The notes under the pieces: generated by a model
Databases searched by the model: none
The model's input: only the letters and a program-made list of their open reading frames with translations
What the model was told of the DNA's origin: nothing
Made by a program: the position numbers and the translations under genes
Part shown: positions 1 to 8,099 of the stretch, piece by piece
Numbering within the stretch: the first letter of the stretch is position 1
Layout of the letters: the number at the start of each line of letters is the position of its first letter
Source: Chloroflexota bacterium
GTDB taxonomy: Bacteria > Chloroflexota > Anaerolineae > Anaerolineales > Villigracilaceae
DNA length: 64,000 nt
Direction: 5' to 3'
Assembly: GCA_016191845.1 (NCBI GenBank)
Contig: JACPVF010000016.1
Span: 62,001 to 126,000, forward strand

Positions 1-94
1 GACTGAAGCTGCGTGTGGCGGGCAGCACGTCGGCCAGGTAGTTGACCAGCCAGCCTGCCAGCAGTCCCAAGGGGAGAATGACCAGGATTGTCAT
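1..94 (-). CDS. Prepilin peptidase (A24 family), N-terminal end only
   Basis: Not in the ORF track because it runs off the left edge. Reading leftwards from an ATG at 94-92 gives 31 residues: a hydrophobic start followed by GWLVNYLADVLP, which is the usual opening of type IV prepilin leader peptidases in this phylum (first membrane helix, then the N-A-DVLP segment). The catalytic aspartates would lie outside the window. The gene is divergent from murA, with about 107 bases between the two starts. The assignment rests on this short N-terminus only. Confidence 0.55.
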   Translation of the reverse strand, partial: MTILVILPLGLLAGWLVNYLADVLPATRSFS

Positions 95-201
95 GCGGTT
101 ATTATAATCGAGGCGCTTGGCGGGCACGTACGCGCAAGTCAATTGCAATGTATAATGCCCACGATTATCCGCGTGACCATCAAAATCAATGAGGTGCCGA
201 C

Positions 202-1482
202 ATGGAAAAATTTTTGATCGAAGGTGGGGTGCCACTTAACGGCGAGATCATTCCTTCCGGGAACAAGAACGCCGCCCTGCCGTTGGTGGCGGCCTGCCTG
301 TTGAGCGAGGAACCTGTCACCCTGCGAAATGTGCCGCAGATCCGTGATGTGTTGGACATGCGCCGTCTGATCGAGAGTTTGGGCGCCACCGTTGAGGATG
401 TGGAACATAACACCTGGCGAATCACTTCGAAGAACATTTCCGCTTCGAGCCTGGACCCCGACCTGTGTCGTCGCATCCGTGCTTCGATCCTGCTGGCAGG
501 TCCTCTGCTGGCCCGTGCAGAAGGCATGCGCCTGCCGCCGCCTGGCGGGGATGTGATCGGCCGCCGCCGCCTGGATACGCATATCCTGGCCTTGCGTGCG
601 CTGGGCGCGACCATCGAGTATGACCGCGTCTTTGACATCAGTGCCCACCAGTTGTACGGAGCCGACATCCTGCTGGATGAAGCCAGTGTGACTGCCACCG
701 AGAACGCCATCATGGCCGCCGTCACAGCCAAGGGGACGACCACCCTCCACAACGCCGCCTCCGAGCCGCACGTGCAGGAACTCTGCCATTTTCTGAACGG
801 TTTGGGCGGACAGATCGAAAACATCGGCTCGAACACGCTCGTCATCCACGGCGTGGACAAATTGCACGGCGGCGAGTACACCATTGGCCCCGACTATCTT
901 GAAGTGATGAGTTATGTCGGCGCGGCGGCGGTCACCAAGGGGGAGGTGCGTGTCCGCTCGGCGGGTGCCCCGCATCTGCGCATGATCTCACAGGTCTTCC
1001 ACCGCCTGGGCGTAGCCTGGACTGTCGAAGGTGACGACCTGCTCGTCCACGGTGGCGAGAACCACCCGATCGTCTCCGATTTGGACGGAGCCGTGCCCGA
1101 GATCAAGACCAACATCTGGCCCGCTTTCCCCACCGACCTGACCAGCATCGCCATCACGGTCGCCACGCAAATGGAAGGTTCGGTGCTCTTCCATGACTGG
1201 ATGTTCTCGGGCCGCATGTATTTCACCGACAAATTGGTGGGCATGGGTGCGCGCATCATCCTATGTGATCCGTATCGCTGCCTTGTACAGGGACCGACCC
1301 GCCTATATGCGGAAAAGTTGGAGAGCCCCGACATCCGTGCAGGCATGGCGCTCCTGTTGGCGGCCCTGGCTGCCAAGGGGACGTCCACCATTCGCAATGT
1401 GGGGCAGATCGAGCGCGGTTATGAGCGCGTGGACGAGAAACTCCGCGCTTTGGGCGCGAAGATCGAACGGGTAAAAGAGTAG
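202..1482 (+). CDS. murA: UDP-N-acetylglucosamine 1-carboxyvinyltransferase (MurA)
   Basis: First committed step of peptidoglycan synthesis: transfers enolpyruvate from PEP to UDP-GlcNAc in the cytoplasm. The 426-residue length is normal for MurA. The NKNAALP segment (residues 21-27) holds the conserved Lys22 region, and the two inside-out alpha/beta domains are visible as repeated GA-containing segments. In the loop that normally reads PGGC, this protein reads PPGGDVIGRR, so residue 117, equivalent to E. coli Cys115, is Asp (codon GAT at 550-552). Known Cys-to-Asp MurA enzymes are active but do not form the fosfomycin adduct. A TATAAT lies at 151-156. A terminator hairpin follows 7 bases after the stop. 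Confidence 0.95.
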   Translation: MEKFLIEGGVPLNGEIIPSGNKNAALPLVAACLLSEEPVTLRNVPQIRDVLDMRRLIESLGATVEDVEHNTWRITSKNISASSLDPDLCRRIRASILLAGPLLARAEGMRLPPPGGDVIGRRRLDTHILALRALGATIEYDRVFDISAHQLYGADILLDEASVTATENAIMAAVTAKGTTTLHNAASEPHVQELCHFLNGLGGQIENIGSNTLVIHGVDKLHGGEYTIGPDYLEVMSYVGAAAVTKGEVRVRSAGAPHLRMISQVFHRLGVAWTVEGDDLLVHGGENHPIVSDLDGAVPEIKTNIWPAFPTDLTSIAITVATQMEGSVLFHDWMFSGRMYFTDKLVGMGARIILCDPYRCLVQGPTRLYAEKLESPDIRAGMALLLAALAAKGTSTIRNVGQIERGYERVDEKLRALGAKIERVKE

Positions 1483-1489
1483 AAGCAAC

Positions 1490-1520
1490 AAAAAAGCGCG
1501 GAGTATTCCGTGCTTTTTTT
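1490..1520 (+). terminator. Intrinsic terminator after murA
   Basis: A6-GCGCGGA, loop GTAT, TCCGTGC-T7: GC-rich stem flanked by A and T runs. It can act on both strands and separates murA from the lipoprotein genes that converge on it. Confidence 0.85.
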
Positions 1521-1532
1521 ATTCGTTGTCAA

Positions 1533-2147
1533 CTATGGAGTGACGACCTTGACCTTGTCCATGGTCACGACCAGGTCCCACTTGTCATCGCCGTTGATGC
1601 AGGAGGCGGGGCCGTACACGTACTTGGAATTCTTCCCGCCCGGGTCGATGATGGCGGTAATCCAGTAGCACGGACCCTTGCCCGTGGTGGGTACATCCAC
1701 CTGGGTGGAGCCGTTCTTGCCAATAGCGCGTGAGATCATACCGCACTGGCCGAATGCATTGGGTTGCGACAGACCGATGGTCAAGGTGACGGGGTACTTG
1801 GTGTCATTCTTGAACATCACCGGGGTGGTTGCGCCCGAAGCGCCCACATCCAGCATGCCGTTACACTGATTGGCATTGTTGGCCGGGGGCTGGGTCGGCG
1901 GCAGGGTGGGGATCGACGAGGTCGGCGGAAGAACGAAGGTGGGGGTGGGAGGCGGCGTCTGGGTGGGGGTCTCCGTGGGCGGCACCTGGGTGGCGGTCGG
2001 GATGGCCGCCTGGGTCTGCGCGATCATGGTGGCGGCGGCCGCATTGGCCGTGGCCAGCACATCCGGGGTCGGCGTGGCAGGGGTCTGCGCGCCGCACGCG
2101 CTGAGCAGGACGACCAACAGCATGGATATGGCAATCAACTTTTTCAT
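1533..2147 (-). CDS. Lipoprotein with Thr/Pro-rich linker
   Basis: The track ORF begins six codons earlier, but GGAGAG lies 9 bases before the internal ATG that starts MKKLIAIS, so I use that start (204 residues). It has a signal peptide with a lipobox ending LLSAC, then about 60 residues of Pro/Thr/Gln-rich linker, then a compact C-terminal domain of about 100 residues with several Cys and beta-like segments. It is presumably anchored outside the membrane by the lipidated Cys. The next gene upstream (2169-2792) has the same architecture and both run on the minus strand as a pair. No enzymatic motif is recognised; the function is unknown. Confidence 0.8.
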   Translation of the reverse strand: MKKLIAISMLLVVLLSACGAQTPATPTPDVLATANAAAATMIAQTQAAIPTATQVPPTETPTQTPPPTPTFVLPPTSSIPTLPPTQPPANNANQCNGMLDVGASGATTPVMFKNDTKYPVTLTIGLSQPNAFGQCGMISRAIGKNGSTQVDVPTTGKGPCYWITAIIDPGGKNSKYVYGPASCINGDDKWDLVVTMDKVKVVTP

Positions 2148-2168
2148 CGTACTTATTCTCTCCATTTG

Positions 2169-2792
2169 TTACTTGATCTTGATACGGTTCTTGTATAACG
2201 TGATCGTGCGCTGGCCGCCGGTATCGAGCGAAAACTTGCCAGTGAACTGACGTCCACCCACCCAGGCCACGTAATCACACTTGCCAGAGGGGACCCTGAC
2301 TTCCGTGTATTTGCTTACGGGGAACTCCATGATGCTCAACGTGCCTTCTTTGTTGATGCACTGGAGCGAAATATAGGCCTGGGCATGCGACCGATTGGAA
2401 AGCATTATCTTTCCAGACGGTACAAGGGGCGGTAAAGTTCCATAAGATTGGAAACCCAGGGTGGCGGTGTAAGTCACCGGGGTATAAGTGAGCGATGGAG
2501 TCCCTGGGCCGAGTGTGGCGGTTGTGACAGTGCCGGTGGTGGTCGCTGTCAGTGGGACGGCCGTGGGGCTGGCTGTCGCTGTGGGCGGGAGCGGGGTGCT
2601 GGTCGGCTGGGGGGTATGGGTCGGAAGCGGGGTGGCCGACGGCAGGATCACGGGGGTCGATGACGCGGGGATCGCGGTGGGTGAAGCCGCCACCGCGGAA
2701 GGAGCGGGGTTCACGGTTTGCTCCAGGAACGCAGGCATGCATGCGTTCAAGAGGAGGGATAGACCCAAAACAGGCAGGAGCAATTTTTTCAT
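2169..2792 (-). CDS. Lipoprotein with Thr/Pro-rich linker
   Basis: 207 residues. N-terminus MKKLLLPVLGLSLLLNAC is a lipoprotein signal with lipobox LLNAC. It is followed by a long low-complexity PTxTP linker (to about residue 95) and a C-terminal domain with alternating hydrophobic and charged residues, compatible with a small beta-sandwich. A GGAG lies 8 bases before the ATG. It sits 22 bases behind the thioredoxin gene and leads directly into the second lipoprotein, so the three minus-strand genes may be co-transcribed. The domain order matches 1533-2147 but the C-terminal sequences are not obviously similar. Function unknown. Confidence 0.8.
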   Translation of the reverse strand: MKKLLLPVLGLSLLLNACMPAFLEQTVNPAPSAVAASPTAIPASSTPVILPSATPLPTHTPQPTSTPLPPTATASPTAVPLTATTTGTVTTATLGPGTPSLTYTPVTYTATLGFQSYGTLPPLVPSGKIMLSNRSHAQAYISLQCINKEGTLSIMEFPVSKYTEVRVPSGKCDYVAWVGGRQFTGKFSLDTGGQRTITLYKNRIKIK

Positions 2793-2814
2793 GGCCCAAC
2801 TCCTTGAGGGAAAA

Positions 2815-3159
2815 TCAATTCTGCGCGGCGACTTCCATGAACTGGGTTACGATGTCGCGCAACATGCGCTCGGGCAGCGCGCCCACCTGGCGGTGGACGA
2901 TCTTGCCGTTCGCTACGAACAGCATGGTGGGGATGCCCTGGATGCCGTATTTTGTCATCCACTCGGGGTTTTCATCAGTGTTGACCTTGGCCACCACGAC
3001 TTTGTCAGCGTATTCGCTGGCGATCTTGTCGAGGATGGGTGCGACCATTTTGCACGGTCCGCACCACGGCGCCCAAAAATCGACGATCACGGGCACGGGC
3101 GACTGTAGAACGGTCTGCTCGAATTCGGCATCCGTGACGGGGATGGGTACTCCAGACAT
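2815..3159 (-). CDS. trxA: Thioredoxin
   Basis: Cytoplasmic dithiol-disulfide oxidoreductase. The track ORF starts 23 codons too early. The ATG at 3159 gives the canonical length (114 residues) and lies just after TATAAT on the minus strand, so the longer start would fall upstream of the promoter. The active site FWAPWCGPCK is intact, as is the cis-proline loop GIPTM. The fold runs through to the C-terminal helix. Its start is about 100 bases from the divergent ftsY start. Lipoprotein genes follow on the same strand. Confidence 0.93.
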   Translation of the reverse strand: MSGVPIPVTDAEFEQTVLQSPVPVIVDFWAPWCGPCKMVAPILDKIASEYADKVVVAKVNTDENPEWMTKYGIQGIPTMLFVANGKIVHRQVGALPERMLRDIVTQFMEVAAQN

Positions 3160-3244
3160 ACGGTTATTATATTCCCTTTCTTGGCAGTTTTCGGCGGGTT
3201 GCTCTTGCCAAGTCACGGAGTATAACACAAAAAGATTTCTTCCC

Positions 3245-3253
3245 TGATATAAT
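3245..3253 (+). promoter_or_regulatory. Extended -10 promoter of ftsY
   Basis: TG-A-TATAAT, an extended -10 with no good -35 at the expected distance. The ftsY ATG begins 8 bases after the hexamer, so a transcript from here would have almost no 5' leader. Confidence 0.6.
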
Positions 3254-3261
3254 GGCGCGTC

Positions 3262-4176
3262 ATGACTGATTTCTTCAATCGCTGGCGTAATGGCCTTTCC
3301 AAGACCAGCAAGACCGCCTTCGGGCGCATTGCATCCCTGTTTGGAGCCACCGAGATCACTGACGAGACCTGGGATGAGCTGGAAACTCTGCTCATTCAGG
3401 CGGATCTGGGGGTGGAGACCGCCACCTCGGTGTTGGAGTCTCTCAAACGCACCGTGCGGACCGAAGGCCTGACCCGCTCCGAGGAACTTTCATCCGCGCT
3501 TCGGGCGGAACTTCGTGCCCGCCTCGATGTGCCTCCCACGCTGACATGGGCTAACAAGCCCAATGTAGTGATGGTGGTCGGCGTGAACGGCTCGGGCAAG
3601 ACCACCACGCTCGCCAAGCTCACGCAGCGCTACCAGCGCGAAGGCAAGTCGATCCTGCTCGGCGCGGCAGACACCTTCCGTGCAGCGGCGGTGGACCAAC
3701 TCCAGGTGTGGGGGAATCGGCTTGGGGTGGAAGTCATTGCTGGGGCGCCTGAATCAGACCCAGGGGCGGTGGCCTTTAACGCCGTCCAGGCGGGAGTCGC
3801 CCGAGGTGTGGACATTGTCTTCGTCGACACGGCAGGACGCCTGCACACGCGCTTCAATCTGATGGAAGAGCTTAAGAAGGTCCACCGCGTGGTCGGCAAG
3901 GCCCTGCCTGGCTCGCCGCATGCCGTCTGGCTGGTGTTGGACGCCACCACGGGACAGAACGCCCTGCAGCAGGCCAAGTCTTTCAAGCAGGCGGTCCATG
4001 TGACGGGAGTGATCCTTTCGAAGCTGGATTCCTCTGCGCGTGGCGGGATGGCCTTCGCCATTCAGCGTGAACTGGGATTGCCCATTTTATTTGCGGGTCT
4101 GGGTGAGAAGCCTGAAGACTTACAGCCCTTTGACCCTGATGCTTTTGTGGATGGAATTTTGGACTCCAAAGCCTAG
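3262..4176 (+). CDS. ftsY: Signal recognition particle receptor FtsY
   Basis: SRP receptor GTPase that docks ribosome-SRP complexes at the membrane. At 304 residues it is essentially the NG core. The long acidic A domain of proteobacterial FtsY is absent, as in many bacteria with short FtsY. Motifs in order: GVNGSGKTTT (about 106-115, G1), AADTFRAAAVDQL (about 134), DTAGR (G3), and SKLDSSARGG (G4 TKxD equivalent). It is followed 24 bases later by prfB, so the two probably form one transcript. The short or absent leader is discussed under the promoter. Confidence 0.95.
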   Translation: MTDFFNRWRNGLSKTSKTAFGRIASLFGATEITDETWDELETLLIQADLGVETATSVLESLKRTVRTEGLTRSEELSSALRAELRARLDVPPTLTWANKPNVVMVVGVNGSGKTTTLAKLTQRYQREGKSILLGAADTFRAAAVDQLQVWGNRLGVEVIAGAPESDPGAVAFNAVQAGVARGVDIVFVDTAGRLHTRFNLMEELKKVHRVVGKALPGSPHAVWLVLDATTGQNALQQAKSFKQAVHVTGVILSKLDSSARGGMAFAIQRELGLPILFAGLGEKPEDLQPFDPDAFVDGILDSKA

Positions 4177-4200
4177 CTTTGGAAATTATTTGGAGGAATG

Positions 4201-5284
4201 ATGCAAGATTTGCTCAATCGCTTGCAGGCCGCGCAGGACCTGACACAACAACTCCTGGTGCGCCTTTGACTTCCCTTCCAAGGAAGCTCAACTTTTCCAA
4301 TTAGAACGAGAAACCGAACAGCCTGAATTCTGGAATGACCCTGCCGCTGCCCAGCGCACGATGAAGACCGTATCGAGCCTGCGCGCGGATGTGGAGGGTT
4401 GGAACGCGCTTACCCGCCACCTGGCCGACCTGACCGATCTGGCGAAGCTCGATGACGAGTCGTTGCGTGCCGACCTGGAGTCCGAGGTCGCCAAGCTCGA
4501 AGCGGAACTCGACAAGCGTTCCTTTGCCGCCATGCTTTCAGGCAAATACGATGAAGACAGCGCGCTGCTGGCCATCCATGCAGGCGCGGGTGGCACCGAT
4601 TCGCAGGATTGGGCGGCCATGCTTCAGCGCATGTATCTGCGTTGGGCGGAAAGCCACAACTTCGAGACCGAGATCCTCGATTTCACTGACGGCGGCGAGG
4701 CGGGCACCAAGAGTGTGACCATCGCCGTCAACGGGCGTTACGCCTATGGGTATCTACGCTCCGAGAAGGGCGTGCATCGCCTGGTGCGACTCTCGCCCTT
4801 TGATGCGGCGCATCGTCGCCACACATCCTTTGCGCTGGTCGAAGTCCTGCCGCAGGACCCCATGGATGCGGCCGAGATCGAGATCAGCCCCAACGACGTC
4901 AAGATGGACGTCTTCCGCTCTTCGGGTGCAGGCGGACAGAACGTGCAGAAGAATGCCACCGCCGTGCGCCTGACGCACATCCCGACGGGGATTGTGGTTA
5001 CCTGTCAGAACGAGCGCTCGCAGTTGCAGAACCGCGAGAACGCCATGCGCGTCTTGCGTGCCCGTCTGCTCGAAATGAAGCAGGCTCAAAAGGATCAGGA
5101 GATCGCCGTCCTGCGCGGCGAATATACCAAGGCCGAGTGGGGCAGCCAGATCCGTTCGTACGTACTGCATCCCTACCAGATGGTCAAGGACCATCGTACC
5201 GACTATGAAACAGGCAACTCCCAGGCCGTCCTCGATGGTGACCTGGACGGGTTCATGGAAGCCTATCTAAAAAGCACAAACTAG
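4201..5284 (+). CDS. prfB: Peptide chain release factor 2, programmed +1 frameshift
   Basis: Terminates translation at UGA and UAA. Frame 1 starts at ATG 4201 (GGAGG at 4192-4196; an alternative ATG lies directly before it). It runs 22 codons to CTT TGA C. Slipping one base at 4267 continues with GAC TTC in the frame of the 307-residue track ORF. The coding sequence is therefore join(4201..4266,4268..5284), 360 residues, the normal RF2 length. The anticodon-mimic tripeptide SPF (VRLSPFDAAHRR) identifies RF2, and the peptidyl-hydrolase motif is GAGGQNVQK. The track entry 4361-5284 is only the downstream part. Confidence 0.95.
4257..4270 (+). other. RF2 autoregulatory frameshift site
   Basis: GGTG-CGC-CTT-TGA-C: in-frame UGA at codon 23 with the CUU slippery codon and a following C, as in E. 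coli prfB. The upstream Shine-Dalgarno-like stimulator is only GGTG, weaker than the usual AGGGGG, but at the right 3-base spacing. Confidence 0.92.
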
Positions 5285-5294
5285 GAGAACAACA

Positions 5295-5537
5295 ATGAGC
5301 GAACATATTGCCAAGCTGGAACAATTCATCGCTGCCAGGATCCTCAAGCAGCCCAACCGCAAGATTGGCGCCGACGAGGCCCTCATTTCGAGTGGTCTGG
5401 TCGACTCCTTCAGCCTGATGGACATCGCTCTGTTCGTCGAGGATACCTTCGGCGTCCGCATTGAAGACACCGAATTGAATGCCCAGACCTTTGATACGCT
5501 TAATCAACTATCCGCCTTGATCGATTCGCGTAAATAA
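5295..5537 (+). CDS. Acyl carrier protein
   Basis: 80 residues, the usual ACP size, helical and acidic. The phosphopantetheine attachment motif is VDSFSL with Ser38. It carries acyl groups as thioesters for the ligase encoded next. AGGAG precedes the ATG. The stop codon shares one base with the ATG of the AMP-ligase gene (TAATG), so the two are translationally coupled. The dedicated partner gene, rather than fabD/fabF/fabH neighbours, suggests a specialised ACP and not the fatty acid synthase acpP. Confidence 0.9.
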   Translation: MSEHIAKLEQFIAARILKQPNRKIGADEALISSGLVDSFSLMDIALFVEDTFGVRIEDTELNAQTFDTLNQLSALIDSRK

Positions 5538-7222
5538 TGACCACATTTCCCGAACGGCTGAAAAGCCTCTACACCCAAGACCCCGAGCGGGTTGCTATTC
5601 ATTTGCAGCAGGCGGGGCGTGACGACCTGCCCATCAGCTTTCACCAATTAATGTGCGGTGCGTCGGCCTATGCGCGCACCTATGCCCGCGAGGGACTTCA
5701 ACCTGGCGAAGTGGTGGTGCTGATCCTTCAGCATGGCGAGGATTTGATCTACGCTTTTTGGGGCGCCATCCTGCACGGCGCCATCCCCTCGATCATGCCT
5801 TTCCTGACCGAGAAGCTGTCGCCCGAGCGTTACCGCGCCGACCTGACCGCGCTGGTCTCGGTCACGCGCCCTGCGGGGATCGTGACCTATCCCGAGTTCG
5901 AGGATGAGGTCCATTCGGCGCTCAACGCGGATAGTTCGGTCCGCATCGTGGTGACCACCGACCGCCTGGAGCCTCAAGCGGATCCCGATTTCGCGGCGCT
6001 TTCTGGCTTCCAGCGCCAGCCCACCGATATTGTCCTGCTTCAGCATTCCTCTGGAACGACAGGCCTGCAAAAAGGTGTGGCGCTCGCGCATCAAGCGGTC
6101 TTCAATCAACTCAACGCCTACAGTGCCGCCCTGAGCCTCAACGCTGATGACGTGGTCGTCTCCTGGCTGCCGCTCTATCACGACATGGGACTGATCGCGG
6201 GCTTCCTGATGCCCATCCTTTCGGGTACCACGCTCGTGCTAAGTTCTCCGTTCGACTGGGTGCGTGCACCATACAAGCTGATGCACTCGGTGACGAAGTA
6301 CAAGGGCACGCTGTCCTGGCTGCCTAATTTTGCTTATAACTTCTGTGCGCAGAAGATCCGCGAGCGCAACCTCGAAGGCGTGGACCTCTCGACCTGGCGC
6401 GCCATCATCAACTGCTCTGAGCCTGTTCGCTGGGAGAGCCATCAGGCTTTCTACGAGAAATTCAAGGCCTATGGTCTGCGCCATGAGGCCTTACAGGCTT
6501 CCTACGCGATGGCGGAAAACGTCTTCGGCGTGACCCAATCGGATTTGTCGGAGCCGCCCATGGTCGAGGAGATCGACCGCGAAGCCTTCATGGTCGAGCG
6601 CGTGGCCAAAGCTCCCTTCGATGGCCGTCCTGCCATGAAGATGATGTCCTCAGGGAAACCGCTTTCCAATACACGCATCCGCGTGGTGAATGAAAAGGGC
6701 GAAGACCTGCCCGAGCGCATCATTGGCGAACTGGTCCTGCAAAGTGACTGTATGTTGACCGAGTATTACAATCGTCCCGATGCGACCGAAAAGGCGTTGA
6801 TCGGCGGTTGGTATTACACGGGTGATTATGGCTACGTCTCGCAGGGCGAAGTCTTCGTTTCGGGCCGCAAAAAGGACATGATCATTGTCGGCGGCAAGAA
6901 CGTGTATCCGCAGGATCTCGAGTCCCTCACATACGAGGTGCCTGGCGTCCATGCGGGGCGCTCGGTGGCCTTTGGTATGTTCGACGAAGAGGAGGGAACT
7001 GAGGAAGTGGTTATCATCGCCGAGGTTGACTCGGAGGATGAGGCCGAACGCCAGAAAGTGGCGGACGCCATCCGCCTGCATGTAACCAAGAATTCCGCCA
7101 TTGCATTGCGTCATGTCAAAGTGGTGGGCCCCAAGTGGATTGTCAAGACGTCCAGTGGAAAAACCGCCCGTTCCGCCAATAAAGAGAAGTTCCTTAAGGA
7201 ATTGGGACAACAAGGCGGCTAG
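5537..7222 (+). CDS. Fatty acyl-AMP ligase / acyl-ACP synthetase family
   Basis: ANL-superfamily adenylating enzyme, 561 residues. It has the nucleotide loop SSGTTGLQKG (171-180), the FAAL-like LPLYHDMGLI segment (about 211-220), the hinge region YYTGDYGY and SGRKKDMIIVGGKNVYP (A8), and a C-terminal catalytic Lys in KTSSGKTARS. By family it activates a carboxylic acid as acyl-AMP. The one-base overlap with the ACP gene indicates that the acyl group goes to that ACP rather than to CoA (inference). The following TPR-membrane and rhomboid genes are separated by only 7 and 9 bases. The final product is not evident. Confidence 0.88.
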   Translation: MTTFPERLKSLYTQDPERVAIHLQQAGRDDLPISFHQLMCGASAYARTYAREGLQPGEVVVLILQHGEDLIYAFWGAILHGAIPSIMPFLTEKLSPERYRADLTALVSVTRPAGIVTYPEFEDEVHSALNADSSVRIVVTTDRLEPQADPDFAALSGFQRQPTDIVLLQHSSGTTGLQKGVALAHQAVFNQLNAYSAALSLNADDVVVSWLPLYHDMGLIAGFLMPILSGTTLVLSSPFDWVRAPYKLMHSVTKYKGTLSWLPNFAYNFCAQKIRERNLEGVDLSTWRAIINCSEPVRWESHQAFYEKFKAYGLRHEALQASYAMAENVFGVTQSDLSEPPMVEEIDREAFMVERVAKAPFDGRPAMKMMSSGKPLSNTRIRVVNEKGEDLPERIIGELVLQSDCMLTEYYNRPDATEKALIGGWYYTGDYGYVSQGEVFVSGRKKDMIIVGGKNVYPQDLESLTYEVPGVHAGRSVAFGMFDEEEGTEEVVIIAEVDSEDEAERQKVADAIRLHVTKNSAIALRHVKVVGPKWIVKTSSGKTARSANKEKFLKELGQQGG

Positions 7223-7229
7223 GAGCAAA

Positions 7230-8090
7230 ATGTCCTCAGCGGATCAACTTCGACAGGCAGTGGCACTGGCGCGCGCAGGACGCAAGGTGGAGGCGCGCGA
7301 CATCCTGCTGGCCCTGGTGGATGAGGATCCGCACAATGAGATGGCCTGGATATGGCTATCGGGTTTGGTGGATACGCTCGATGACAAGATCATCGCCTGC
7401 GAAAATATTCTGACCATCAACCCGTCTAATGACAGGGTTCGGGCCTATCTGTCTCAACTGCTGGAAGAACAGAATCAATTGACCCGCCTGGAGGCGGCAG
7501 CGCAGGTTGTTGCCCCGCAGGTGGATCCTGTTGTAGATACCTCGCTGCGCTCCGCTGACCCTGACCCGTCCGTGCCAAGCTGGGAACTGGCGAAACATCA
7601 GGAAATGGAGGGGCAGTTCACCCAGGCCTTGGAGACGTATCGCAACCTGGCCTCTCTGACCAAGGACTCGCGTCAGTTCGACCGTATCTACAAAGAGATC
7701 ACGCGCCTCGAAAGCCTGCAGAAGGAGCGCATCGCGTACGTCGCGCCATCTTCGTCCATTGTTCGCATGGCCTTCGGTTGGCCATTGCTGTACCTATCCT
7801 TGGTTGTGGTTCAGGTTGGGGGTAAGTTCTTTATGTACCCTGCTTGGTATCTATGGCTGGGGATTCCCTTTGTGGCCTTCGGGAGCTTTCTAATTGCCCT
7901 GTCGGAGGTCAATGCCCGCCACCCGATCTGGAAGGCCCTGTTCGAGGAGGAGAATTCCAAGGGGTCGGGCTTTGCCCGTTTCATGGCGGGACTGATGGGG
8001 TGGATGTTGGTCATCTTTCCACACTTGATGCTAATTGGTGACTCTGTCCTTCGCTTGCGAAACTTCCAGATTCCTCCCATACCCCTTTAG
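7230..8090 (+). CDS. TPR-like protein with C-terminal membrane segments
   Basis: The track ORF starts inside the ligase gene; the ATG at 7230 follows AGGAG, giving 286 residues. Residues 1-75 form TPR-like helical pairs (QAVALARAGRKVEARDILLALVDEDP, WLSGLVDTL), and a second helical repeat lies near 125-160. The last 100 residues contain about three hydrophobic helices (MAFGWPLLYLSLVVV, PFVAFGSFLIAL, FMAGLMGWMLVIFPHLMLI). It probably acts as a membrane-anchored scaffold. Its position between the ligase and a rhomboid protease suggests a joint role at the membrane, but no function is established. Confidence 0.78.
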   Translation: MSSADQLRQAVALARAGRKVEARDILLALVDEDPHNEMAWIWLSGLVDTLDDKIIACENILTINPSNDRVRAYLSQLLEEQNQLTRLEAAAQVVAPQVDPVVDTSLRSADPDPSVPSWELAKHQEMEGQFTQALETYRNLASLTKDSRQFDRIYKEITRLESLQKERIAYVAPSSSIVRMAFGWPLLYLSLVVVQVGGKFFMYPAWYLWLGIPFVAFGSFLIALSEVNARHPIWKALFEEENSKGSGFARFMAGLMGWMLVIFPHLMLIGDSVLRLRNFQIPPIPL

Positions 8091-8099
8091 GGAATTCAT

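Noticed and set aside
139-975. Minus-strand ORFs opposite murA
   Set aside because: murA motifs are intact; the minus ORFs match no family and share murA codon bias in reverse.
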